The translations under genes and the position numbers were made by a program. Below the pieces are notes generated by a model, which saw only the letters and a program-made list of their open reading frames with translations, did no database searches and was not told where the DNA came from. Positions 12,585 through 23,049 of a stretch of 64,000 nucleotides of DNA are shown piece after piece. The stretch is from Chamaecrista fasciculata (Eukaryota > Streptophyta > Magnoliopsida > Fabales > Fabaceae). The DNA is taken from assembly GCA_003254925.1 (NCBI GenBank), contig QANZ01022093.1:29685-93684 (forward strand). Reading direction: 5' to 3'. The stretch's first letter is position 1; each line of letters begins with the position of its first letter.

Positions 12585-13774
12585 ATGCAATCCCTGTTTG
12601 CTTCAGCCTTATCCTTTGGTCACAGCCATCATCTCCAGAAAATACCCAGTCCTAGATGTCATCCGCTTAAGCCTCACTGTTCTCAGAGACAGCAATCCTC
12701 AACAAACCTTTCCACTTCAACTTCATGGCCTTCTGTCTCACTTTCACTTTTTGGTACAGGCTTCTTCCTCGGCCCCCTTCTCGACGGACTCCATTCTAGA
12801 GTCAATCTCCAAGTCTACAATTCTTGGTCTCTTGACATAGGTCCCCTCCACACTAACATCTGGGTGGGTTCTTCATTTCCTTCCTACTATTATTCTACAT
12901 TTTTCTCTTCTCTTCTTCTACCCTCTTTCTTATAATGTCTTCTCTCCAAATTCATCTTTACTTCAAACTAGGTTCCTTTCTTGCTGGGCACTTTCTACTC
13001 TGTGTTTGGCTTGCTCCTGCTCTATCTCGATCAAAGGGTCTTCATTAACGTTCAACCCTCAAGTTTGCCCAAAACTACTGCCTCACTCGTGTGAGAATAA
13101 CGTTACATTTTCTATTTAATCGGAGAAAATGCTATTGCTATTTGCAGAGATTTTTCAGAGCTCATCAATGTTGATGTTCTTTATGTGTGATAGATTACTG
13201 GCGTTATTTATTGAATTGAGTGCTGAAATGTACAAAGCCGGGATAGCAGACAACGTTGAGGCTTACATACTGTTTGCCGGAGCAGAGTTTATATGGTTTT
13301 TGTTGGACAGGACATGGACTGGTTTTGCTCTAGCATGCATTGTAGGTCTTGCTTGCCCACTCGCTGAGATTCCCTTGATGAAGTAAACCTTTTTATTCCT
13401 TCCCATTTCATCCTGTGATCCATTGCAACCTATTGGCTCAAAGAGATCACATTGACGTCTTTCCTTTGCTTCTTTCAGGTTTTTCAATCTTTGGTACTAC
13501 CCACAAGCCAATATCGAAATCCTTGGCCAGGTATATACTTTTCCTACTTCTGCTAACCTATCTCATTGATTTTCTTTCATGTTTTGATGATAGCGTATAG
13601 TTTTCCTCTTATCAATTTATCATTTTTAAGTCCTAAAGGAGACTTTATAAATCTTACTTGATGCAGGGTTTAATTACATGGACGACCACTTGCTACTTCG
13701 TGTATACGCCTTTCTTAATCAATTTATCGCGATGGTTCAGAACAGTTTATACTTCCAAAAACAAATCTTCCTAG
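12585..13774 (+). CDS. INSIG-domain multi-pass membrane protein with plastid-type N-terminus
   Basis: Five exons join in frame: 12585-12863, 12972-13090, 13194-13382, 13479-13530, 13667-13774 (248 residues). Relative to animal INSIG, the order of segments matches: [15 protein letters not shown] (first membrane helix, about 54-68), [20 protein letters not shown] (about 92-111, compare WWVPPCCGT in animals), [20 protein letters not shown] (about 156-175, with the family's Asp-Arg pair), then a WYYP...GQGLITW C-terminal helix pair. In animals INSIG retains SCAP/SREBP in the ER and links HMG-CoA reductase to ubiquitin ligases; the plant role is not known to me. The first 66 residues contain no Asp or Glu and are rich in Ser, His, Arg and Pro, as in a chloroplast transit peptide. 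The exon 2/3 junction ([13 protein letters not shown]) was chosen because it gives continuous hydrophobic sequence; two alternative acceptors just upstream are possible. Confidence 0.82.
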
Positions 13775-14307
13775 AAATTTGATGTTCAACTCTATTGTTT
13801 CGTTGACTGTGATCAAATCATCAAATTATTCGGGGCAGCCAAATTGCACCACTAAAGCGGCAACTGAAGTGACAGAGAGCAACGAGAATGATTGAAAGTC
13901 TGGCAAATTCACTCTCATAGAAGTGATATATATTGTATAATGGATGTTACAGGCTAAGGATAGGAACAGACAGATAAAATTTAAAACACTAGACAAACAC
14001 TGTCAATAAATTAAGTCGACAGTATATTTGTAAAACAGCACCGGCCTTAAATATTATCCATTTAGAAAGCATTCTCAATACCATGATTTGCTTATAGTGG
14101 CAACGTTCTTGAATTTTCAATACTCTGTCATCAGCTGAATCAGCAAGCGTGAAGTATCTTTACTCTTTAGCCATGATGATGATGCTCTCATCCCACCACG
14201 TTTAATTCATTTGGTGAAGTGCACATAGTAGCAACAACATATACCGTCTTCAGTTCTTCAGTGTCACAAAGTGACCTCCCAAAAAAAGTGGAAAAGAAGG
14301 AGACACC
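13775..14307. other. Convergent 3' flanks of INSIG-like and NFU genes
   Basis: The two genes point toward each other with about 530 bp between their stop codons, which must hold both 3' UTRs. No open frame or structured element is apparent. Confidence 0.6.
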
Positions 14308-15418
14308 CTAGCTGGAGAACACAACATTCACAATATCTGGAAACTTCTCCTTGATGGCTGCTTTGATGCCAGATCCAATGGAGTCAGGCCCCACATACTT
14401 GACATGGCAATCCCCTGCTTCAACAGATAATACTTCTACACTGCCTCCATAATTCTTAATGGCCGGCCTCAAGATATCAAGATGGTTATTTACAGCCTAA
14501 AATTGTAAAACGCATCATAACCATCATCAAGATCGTTTCAATAACTTAACTCATAATTAGGAACCCATGAGTCATGAGAGGAGAAAGGAGAAAATTACCT
14601 CAACAGTTGTCTCCCTTTTATCTTCATCATATATTTGCCGTATATCCTTCACTGCATCTCCAAACTTTTCCTTAAGTACACGCTCAATCCCCATCTTCAT
14701 CGTTGTCGTTGAGCTTGGACAACTTTCACAGGCTCCTGTTCAACATTATAGATGTAGCAGCCAAAACCTCAAAATATATCACTTGTGCATCAAAAACAGT
14801 AATTGCGTGATTGGTTTGGTTTGTTTTCGCTAAGTAATCATATTTCCTCTAATTCAATTCTCCTAAACGAAATGAGTAAGATAAAATCGGATGCAATCCC
14901 TAAAATTAAGACATCCAAAATTTCCATGTATTGTTTTCTCTTCATACAGAAAGTAGACGTCAAAAATTCAGTAGTCATGAAACCCATACCAAAACTTCTT
15001 TTTCTATTGAAACAAGTAGAAAACCTCATCATCGATTCCATTCTGATATATAAATGAAAAAAAAAAAAAGAGGAAAAATGAAAGTTGGAGAGAAAGAAGC
15101 GAAGAAGGGACCTTGAAGCCGGAGAGATATAACGCCGTCTTGGACGGAGACAACGTCGACGTTGCCACCGTCAGCAATGAGGTAAGGTCGAACATCCTCG
15201 AGAACAAGGTCGACATTAGAAAGAGTGAGATCGAATTTCTGTGCAGAGTACAATCCAGGGGAAGAGGATGATTGGTTGGACACCGACGGAATTGTGGTTT
15301 TGCGACGGAAGATTCTGATTCGGTTGGGGAAAACGATTAGAGGGTATCGCCGGGATTGAATTCCGATTAAAGAACTTGTTGCGATTTTGGGAAAACTTGC
15401 GGCCATAAGAGTCGTCAT
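14308..15418 (-). CDS. NFU1: Chloroplast NifU-like Fe-S cluster carrier (NFU1 type)
   Basis: NFU proteins of plastids carry and deliver Fe-S clusters assembled by the SUF machinery. Three exons on the minus strand join in frame (15418-15112, 14735-14599, 14496-14308) into 210 residues. A Ser/Arg-rich, acid-poor leader of about 55 residues fits a transit peptide. The first NFU domain (VEDVRPYLIADGGNVDVVSV-like, from about residue 75) carries the cluster-binding CxxC in GACESCPSS, split by intron 1; a second NFU repeat (HLDILRPAIKNYGGSVEVLS) lacks the CxxC pair, which is normal for plastid NFU1-3. The ERVLKEKFGDAVKDIRQ link favours NFU1 over NFU2/3. A second in-frame ATG at 15406 could be the true start. 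Confidence 0.88.
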
Positions 15419-15503
15419 CGTGGAAGCCACAGAATTCAGAAGTGGTAGACTGGTACAGTAGTACACAATTAAACAGTATTATTATAATAAATAAATAAAT
15501 AAA

Positions 15504-16372
15504 GGCAAAAACAATTTTTAATTCCAAATTTTATACTTATTATCAATTTTGTTTCTAATTTTTTTTTGTCAATTTTATCCTTAATGTTTTACATTTTGAT
15601 CAATTTTATAATTTTATCTTTTGTTCTTAATTTAGCCAAATATTAAAGACACATTTTATGTGCCTGATGACATGTAATGTATAATTAATAGAAAAAAAAA
15701 TTCAAATCCTAACTCCGATCGGGGTTAGTCTATAATGCAAAGTTTGATTTTTGACATGGGATGCAATGAGTTATGAGCCAATAATATAATGACATGTGGA
15801 AAAGTTGGTTATGATGTGACTTCATACACAGTTTTGACTGGTTGAAAAAATTATTATTATTTTATTATTTTTCAGCATTAAATTATATCAATGGCTATAA
15901 TTATGCCACATCAGCAATTGCATCTCATGTCAAGAATCAAACTTTGCATCTTAAATTAACCCTAGTCTAAGATGCAAAACTTGATTCTTGACATGAGATG
16001 CAATTGCTGATATGACATAATTATAACCATTGATGTAATTCAATGTTGAACAAATAATAAAAGAATAATAATTTTTTAACCAATCAAAACTGTGTATGGA
16101 GTCACATCATGAGTTACATACAACTAACTCTTCCACGTGTCATTATCTTATTGGCTTATGACCCATTGCATCCCATGTCAAGAATCAAACTTTGCATCAT
16201 AGACTAACCTGAAGATTGGGAAATATGATAAAATATGTCATTAATTTATTGAAAGAAATTGGTTTAAGGACAAAATTGACCAAAATGTATTGGGGACAAA
16301 ATTGACCTTAAAAGAATGAGGACAAAATTGACAGCTGGTGTAAACTTTAGAGACCAAAATAATACTTTTGCC
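15504..16372. mobile_element. MULE-type MITE (GGCAAAA family) interrupted by a second element
   Basis: The ends are GGCAAAA... and ...TTTTGCC, and both flanks read ATAAATAAA, a possible 9-bp target duplication (weak because the flank is a simple repeat). The arms carry the phrase GACAAAATTGAC several times in opposite orientation. Without the inner insertion at 15723-16209 the element would be about 382 bp, close to its relatives at 45517-45887 and 58159-58503. Confidence 0.75.
15723..16209. mobile_element. 487-bp foldback MITE nested inside the GGCAAAA-family MITE
   Basis: The left end GGTTAGTCTATAATGCAAAG is mirrored at the right end by CATCATAGACTAACC. The arms, roughly 15723-15960 and 15969-16209, are near-complete reverse complements of each other, so a single strand could fold into one long hairpin. 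No coding capacity is seen. The flanks TCCGATCGG and GAAGATTGG resemble each other and may be a decayed 9-bp target duplication. Insertion is into a position corresponding to the middle of the host MITE. Confidence 0.78.
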
Positions 16373-17280
16373 ATAAATAAATAAAGAGAAAAATCATATT
16401 AATCCTTAAAATTTGTTATTATTTGTAATTTCATTTTTATATTCAAATTTTATTTTTAATTTGATGATTTAATTAAATGAAAATGATATTATATTAATTA
16501 AATAATAGACACCATTAAATAAAACGAACACCAAAGGCACAACCATAACGAATTAATCTGGTCATTGTCATATCTTTTGATTTCCATACTTATCCTCCGG
16601 ACCCTACATTGGTAGGTATTGTTGTGTAATTTGCACCGCTATATGTCCTTCTCTGGTAGTTGCGCTACGTACTTACATTTCGTTATTGGTTTCTATTCAC
16701 ATAATTAATTAATTAATTAAACAACTCCGTTGAGCTACCAACGTTTTTCATATCAACGGATTATTGACTTAGGGAACATGCATCCACCTAAAGGCTAGCT
16801 TATTAGTTATTAATATCGTAAATTATATATATACACTTGATGGGAAATTAAAATACAAGAGAGTAAGGTTCAAGGTTGTGTGTATTTCTGGAAAAGTTAA
16901 GTTTAAACTTTAAACGATCGATGGTAAGCTAAGTTATTAATTGAGGACTAATTATGGAGGTAAGGTGGTGCCACTGTATTGATCAGTCAGTCTTAATTAT
17001 TTGGTGAATCATAAAGAAATAAAGGGGAAAATAAAAGTAGATGGGATAGGTTTTGAAATGTATGTTCATGTTTGTCTATTAGTTTGTTAAAGTGGGAAAG
17101 AAAGAAACGTCTCATTATTAGGGAAACTTACCCAAGATGAGGGAGGCCATGAAGATGAAGGGATGAATGTAATGAAATGAATGAAGAACATAAAAAAGGA
17201 AAAACAAGAGGTTGCATCACCACCGGTTTCAACTTTCAACTACCTCATTTACTTACTATCTTTATGCCCATCATACTTGG
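16373..17280. other. Intergenic, LACS1 upstream region
   Basis: AT-rich, no supported gene. It contains an ATTA repeat (about 16702-16719) and short open frames without protein character. Confidence 0.5.
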
Positions 17281-17283
17281 TCC

Positions 17284-18057
17284 TATAAATATTAAAATTT
17301 CAGAATCTTTTCATTATTGCATTGCGTTGCATGTACTGTTGCTTCCTCCAAATCCCTCTGTGCAGAGTTACGTGTCAGGTACGACTCATACCCAGAATAT
17401 TTCATTTCTTCCTTTCTATGTGTTATTAGTTGGAGATCATTCTGATGCTTAGTTTCGGTGAATCAACCTTTTAGTTTGTCACTTATGGTTCTCACTTCTC
17501 AGATATCAGTATTACCTGAGAATCACGTTACTTACTTGCTTTCAACTAATTTGCTGACCCTTGTTTTTAAGATTGTTTGTTGTACTTGTACATAACTATA
17601 TGTCTTTGATAATTATTAATTAATAATAGCTTCCGCCCCACTTGTTCAACTTGCTAATTTCACTCCTAGCTTTGGTTTTCTGTGGGCTTTTCTCTTATAT
17701 TCGAGTACTCTTGCAGTCTCAAATTCTATCTTTTAAGATATACAGTTGACTTGTAATTAATGGGGGGGGGGGGGGGGGGGGGGTNNNNNNNNNNNNNNGG
17801 GGGGGGTGGTTCTATCCTTTATAGTTTATACAATAAGTGTAAAACTATTTGCAATAATGAGACAGCCATGCCCATTGGTCTGTTCACACTGGATAAGCTT
17901 TGAGATTTTTTATTCAATTTCTTAACCACTACACTAAGCCAGAATCTTAGAAAGATATAAGTGCTCTAGAAATAGCTTTTTATAAAAAGGACTTATATAA
18001 TTGGCCATTCATCATTCACCGTGTTTATTTCTTGTTCAGGCTTCGTAGGGAAGAACA
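17284..18057 (+). promoter_or_regulatory. Inferred LACS1 core promoter, 5' UTR exon and 5' UTR intron
   Basis: TATAAATA at 17284-17291 would place transcription start near 17315. A 5' UTR exon could end at the donor CGTGTCAG/GTACGA (17378/17379), with acceptor TTGTTCAG/GCTTCG at 18039/18040, 18 bases before the start codon. The intron contains a poly-G run and a 14-base gap (17785-17798). This is inferred from splice signals only. Confidence 0.45.
17762..17806. repeat. Poly-G tract with a 14-base gap
   Basis: A run of G of more than 20 bases, then 14 N (17785-17798), then more G. The true length is unknown; such a tract is hard to sequence and could form quadruplex structure. Confidence 0.85.
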
Positions 18058-21000
18058 ATGAAGAGTTTTCAAGCTAAGGTCGAGGAAGGAAGGGAAGGTG
18101 AAAATGGCAAGCCATCCGTTGGTCCAGTATACCGTAATCTCCTATCCCAAAACAAATTTCCTCCAATGGATCCTGATTTAAGTACTACTTGGGATATTTT
18201 CAGGTAACTTCGTTGACTAAAAAGAACGTGTCTATGTAGAGTGTTCTGTTTTTATGTCATATTTGGAGAGTGAGAGAAGTTATGTATGTGCCTTCAATAA
18301 TTAAGTAGTTCTTTGATGAATGCAGTATTTCTGTGAAAAAATATCCTGAAAACCGAATGCTGGGATGGCGTAAATTTGTTGATGGCAAGGTATTTATTTT
18401 AAGGAAATGCATTTTCTTATTCCTATTATGCCAAGAATTATAGTATATAGTAATTGAATTTGACTTGATTTGATTTGTTTACAGGTAGGGCCATATGTGT
18501 GGAAAACATATAAGGAAGTTTATGATGAAGTTCTGCAGATTGGTTCTGCTTTGCGAGAGTTAGGGGCTGAACCTGTATGAACTTGCATGACATAAATCTT
18601 ATCATGTCTAGCTACAATACATTAGTATTTATTCTATTCTATTCTAACATTATCTTCTGTGGTTAGGGCTCTTCTGTTGGAGTTTATGGATCTAATTGCC
18701 CCCAGTGGATTGTGGCAATGGAGGTTTGACTCTCCCTTAACCACTCTATTCAAAATTTTGCAAATTTTCCCTTTATGATGCTATCATGAACATGTATGCA
18801 GGCTTGTTCTGCTTATAGTTTGGTTTGTGTGCCTCTCTATGACACTCTTGGTAAGCTTCTTCTAAATGAACCTCCTTTCTATCCTTAAATTGACATTTTA
18901 TTGGTTTCAAACAATATAAACATCAACTGCAGGGCCTGGTGCTGTAAATTTTATCATAGATCATGCGGAAGTAGATTTTGTTTTTGTTCAAGATAAGAAG
19001 GTGAAAGAGGTAAGAATCATTGTCTCTGAGATATACCACCTTGTGGTGCACATGAATTCTTATTTGATAGTCAACCAGAAGTTTTAACTGTATGCCTATT
19101 CTTGTTCGTAGCTTTTGAACCATGAATGTAAATCTGCTCAGCGTCTGAAAGGTAAAATTAGTTATTTCAATATTTCTCTGCTACGGCTAAAACAGCGCAT
19201 TTACGGTAGTTTGGTTGAGGTACAGCAATGGTATGCTTCACTTCATTAACAAAAGAAGAGAAAGATAAGGCAGCTTCCATTGGAATCAAACCATATTCGT
19301 GGGAGGAGTTCTTGCACATGGTTAGTCTTCAAGGAATTTGTCAATATTATATATGTCACTATGTATTTTGGGAATTGAGTTAAGCAGTCACTTAATATGG
19401 AATAATTAAACCATGGAGAACTTACAGCTGTTCTGTTTAGTATCTTTATTCTGGTTCATCTAAACGTCTTTTATGTCATACAGGGAAAGGAAAATCCATC
19501 CAGCGTTATAGAACCTCAGGTCCATAGTGTCTGCACAATAATGTATACGAGTGGGACTAGTGGAGATCCCAAGGGTGTTGTTTTAACACATGAAAACATA
19601 ACAGCAAATGTAAGAGGAATGGATGTTTTCATGGATCAATTTGAAGATAAGGTAAGATGCCAACATAGATTTCTTATACCTGAAGTTTTCTCTAGTGAGC
19701 TTGTTGAATCCTGATCCCTCTGCATGTCTCAACTTATCAGTCACTTTCTGCAGTAAATTTATCTTTAAAACATCAAAATTCTTAGACCCTTTTCTCTAGT
19801 TTTTCTCATTGCTATATTGTACTTTGGTAGATGACGGTTGATGATGTGTATTTATCCTTCCTCCCATTGGCTCATATCCTTGATCGCACGATTGAGGAGT
19901 ACTTTTTCCGTAAAGGTGCATCTGTCGGCTACTACCATGGGGTATGTGCTATTGGGAATCGTTTGTTACCTATATTAAATATTGAATTGTTTTAATATGA
20001 CTTGAAACACCAGTAAGATCGATCATGGATGGTAACAAAAGATAGCGACAACTAGTCCTGTTATTGTTGAGAGTAATAAAATAAGCTTCTTTTCATGATA
20101 TATACATGTGTGGTAAATAAATAAGAGTAATGCAGGATCTGAATGCACTAAGAGATGATTTGATGGAGTTAAAGCCAACACTATTTGCTGGGGTCCCACG
20201 AGTTTTTGAGAAAGTCCATGAAGGCAAGATTATTAATATCATGAGAAAATCTACCGTTTCTTGTTTCAGTTCAACAAAACTTAGTCAAGCTCATCTTTGT
20301 TTCAGGTATCAAGAAAGCAGTTGAAGAACTCAATCCAGTGAGGAGAAGAGTTTTTGGCATGCTTTACAATCAGTGAGTTGGTGGATTAAAAATATGAGAC
20401 TTGTCCACACGTTGGATTATTCATAGTTTTTGTGCTGATATTATTTTGCTTACTTACATTTATATCATGCAGCAAACTATCTTGGATGAACAAAGGATAT
20501 AAGCACAGAAATGCATCTCCTTTAGCAGATCTATTAGCCTTCCGGAAGGTTTTATACTGCTATAATATCTCTATTCTAGACCAAATGATCTAATGAGAAT
20601 CACCATTCAATTAAATTGTCATAGTGTTGTCAATGTCCCCTAGTAATGCCATGAATTTTTTCTTTTTGGTCCTTGCCAATTTTGTAACATTTGAGTTTTA
20701 ACCATTTTGGTTAGGTCAAAGCTCGTCTCGGCGGGCGTGTACGACTAATAATATCAGGAGGTGCACCCTTGAGCTCAGAGGTGGAAGAATTCCTGCGTGT
20801 TACTTCTTGTGCCTTTGTATGCCAAGGCTATGGTAAATAACTACTTTTATTATTCCTCTTATACTGCTTACAATAAACATAATTGATTCTTCAATTTTCT
20901 ATTATACCATGACCTGTTCACTGTTATGAACCACAAAACTATTAGTAGTTTAGTACTCATAGTTCAAGTTTACAAATTATAGTGGAAAGTAACATCAGTT

Positions 21001-22143
21001 ATTTAGGCCATGTTCATCCCAAATGGAATAATGAGAATGGTTAATAATTCAGGCTTGACTGAAACTTGTGGGTCAACTACTCTTTGCTATCCTGATGAGA
21101 TGTGCATGATGGGCACTGTTGGTGCTGTATCTGTGTACAATGAAGTGAGGCTAGAGGAGGTTCCAGAAATGGGTTACAATCCTCTTGGGAATCCTTCATG
21201 TGGTGAAATATGTGTGAGAGGGAAATCTGTTTTCACAGGTTACCATAAAAATCCTGAGTTAACCAGAGAAGTCTTCAAAGATGGCTGGTTTCACACAGGT
21301 TGAAAAACTTGAACTTACTCAGCCTCTCATTGCATTTTCTCCAACTGGATTTGTGTTCATTTTTATGTAATCTGCAGGGGACATAGGAGAAATGCTTCCC
21401 AATGGTGTTATTAAGGTTATTGACAGGAAAAAGAATCTGATCAAACTCTCTCAAGGGGAGTATATAGCACTTGAGCATTTGGAAAATGTTTATGGAATCA
21501 CTCCTATTGTTGAAGATGTAAGCATGCATCTTCATGAGTTCATCACTGTTTTCAGTCCTTAGGCTCTTGATAAGTCTATGATTATCTTCTTTTTTCTTTT
21601 TTCTACCGTAAGATCTGGGTTTACGGAAACAGCTTCAAGTCGGTTCTGGTTGCAGTAGTGGTTCCAAATGAAGAAACTACAAAGAAGTGGGCATATTCAA
21701 ATGGTCATGAGGCTCCTTTCTCTGAAATCTGTGGTCTTGATCAATTCAAGAAATATGTGCTATCTGAGCTCAAGTCTACTGCTGAAAGAAACAAGGTAAC
21801 ATTTTCTGTTAGTGAAAATCTGCACTATTATAACAAGTTTGTCATCTTTTCTGTTTTGATGGAGTAGCTGAAGGGATTTGAACACATCAAAGGAGTAATA
21901 TTAGAGCCTCGTCAATTTGACATGGAAAGAGACTTGGTGACTGCAACATTGAAGAAAAAAAGGAACAATATGCTTAAATATTATCAGGTGAACTAAGTTC
22001 TTTTTTCTCTTTCACAATCTTACTGCAATGTGTTCTAGAGAGTGCTGATGAATTGTTGTCAAATGCAACAGGTGGAAATAGATGAACTGTATCGAAGTCT
22101 GACAGGAGAAGCAAATGGAATGAAGAACCACTTCAAGATATAA
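18058..22143 (+). CDS. LACS1: Long-chain acyl-CoA synthetase 1 type
   Basis: LACS enzymes adenylate free fatty acids and form acyl-CoA; the LACS1 group acts at the ER on very-long-chain acids for cuticular wax and cutin. Nineteen exons join in frame: 18058-18203, 18326-18389, 18485-18574, 18667-18723, 18802-18850, 18933-19009, 19112-19151, 19226-19320, 19484-19651, 19831-19941, 20136-20223, 20306-20372, 20473-20548, 20715-20832, 21053-21298, 21378-21517, 21613-21795, 21868-21987, 22072-22143, giving 668 residues. The start MKSFQAKVEEG matches LACS1-type N-termini. The P-loop YTSGTSGDPKG is in exon 9, GYGLTET spans exons 14/15, GWFHTGDIGE spans 15/16, and DRKKNLIKLSQGEY is in exon 16. The ending HFKI has no peroxisomal signal. 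Intron 11 uses a GC donor (20224) and needs no other change. Confidence 0.93.
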
Positions 22144-23049
22144 AAATAATCCATTACATCAATTATTGTCTCCGCCTTTAATATAGTTCAATAGTTGGTT
22201 TGCCTTTATATATTTACAAATGTGAAATGTTGCTTTATGTTTTAAGTGTACATGACAATATTTTATTTCGCATAGAAGATGAAAAGTGAATTTAAATTTA
22301 ACATATATACAAGTATTGATAACCTTTAAACCAACGCGTATGAAGAAGGTGTGCTAGAGTGTTTATCATTAATTTGCTGATACAGTATGGTAGATGATAG
22401 TCTTTTACTACAGTTCAATATTATACTATTATACTATTAGATATATAAGAAAATCCTTTTTCAAGTTAATTTCCTTAAACCAAAAACTTAATTATAATTG
22501 AAAACGCCTGCCAGTTTTCATTTATTCTACACAAGAAAATTAAACGACAAATTGTATTCTCAAACAAAGAGTTAGATGTATGATACTACGAAAGATTTAG
22601 GATGATAATATGAAACCTATAAATATAATATGTCAAAAATAAATAAATAAAAATTACAGTATACAGACAATTAATTGTGAATCTGATGAATAAATAATAG
22701 TTACAAAACAGACAACAAAGCTATATAAAATTCATTATATTTTTATAATTACGTTCACTTCTTAAAAAATCAGACGAATCATTTTTTTTATTTAAAATTA
22801 GAAATGAGTTTATGAAATGAAAACATGTTTTAAGTTTTAAATAAACTGACAAAATAGTGAAAATACAAATACATTTAACTATGCGTAATTCTTTTTTCTT
22901 TTTTCTGATAAAAAGAAACATTTTTTTTTTCTTGAATATGTTATAACGCATGAGAAACCTAGGAAGACGAACAAAAGAAGACGAATTTAGATCTGTAAGG
23001 AAAGCTTGAGTGGAGAATCAATGGATGATACTTCACATTAACGCATAGA
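22144..23049. other. Spacer between LACS1 and the PPR gene
   Basis: Likely LACS1 3' UTR at first, then AT-rich sequence with A and T runs. No supported gene. Confidence 0.5.

Noticed and set aside
13129-13193. Alternative exon 3 starts in the INSIG-like gene (AG at 13147 or 13158)
   Set aside because: Only the acceptor at 13193 together with donor 13091 gives the hydrophobic helix and alignment expected of the family; others add [12 protein letters not shown] residues not seen in homologues.
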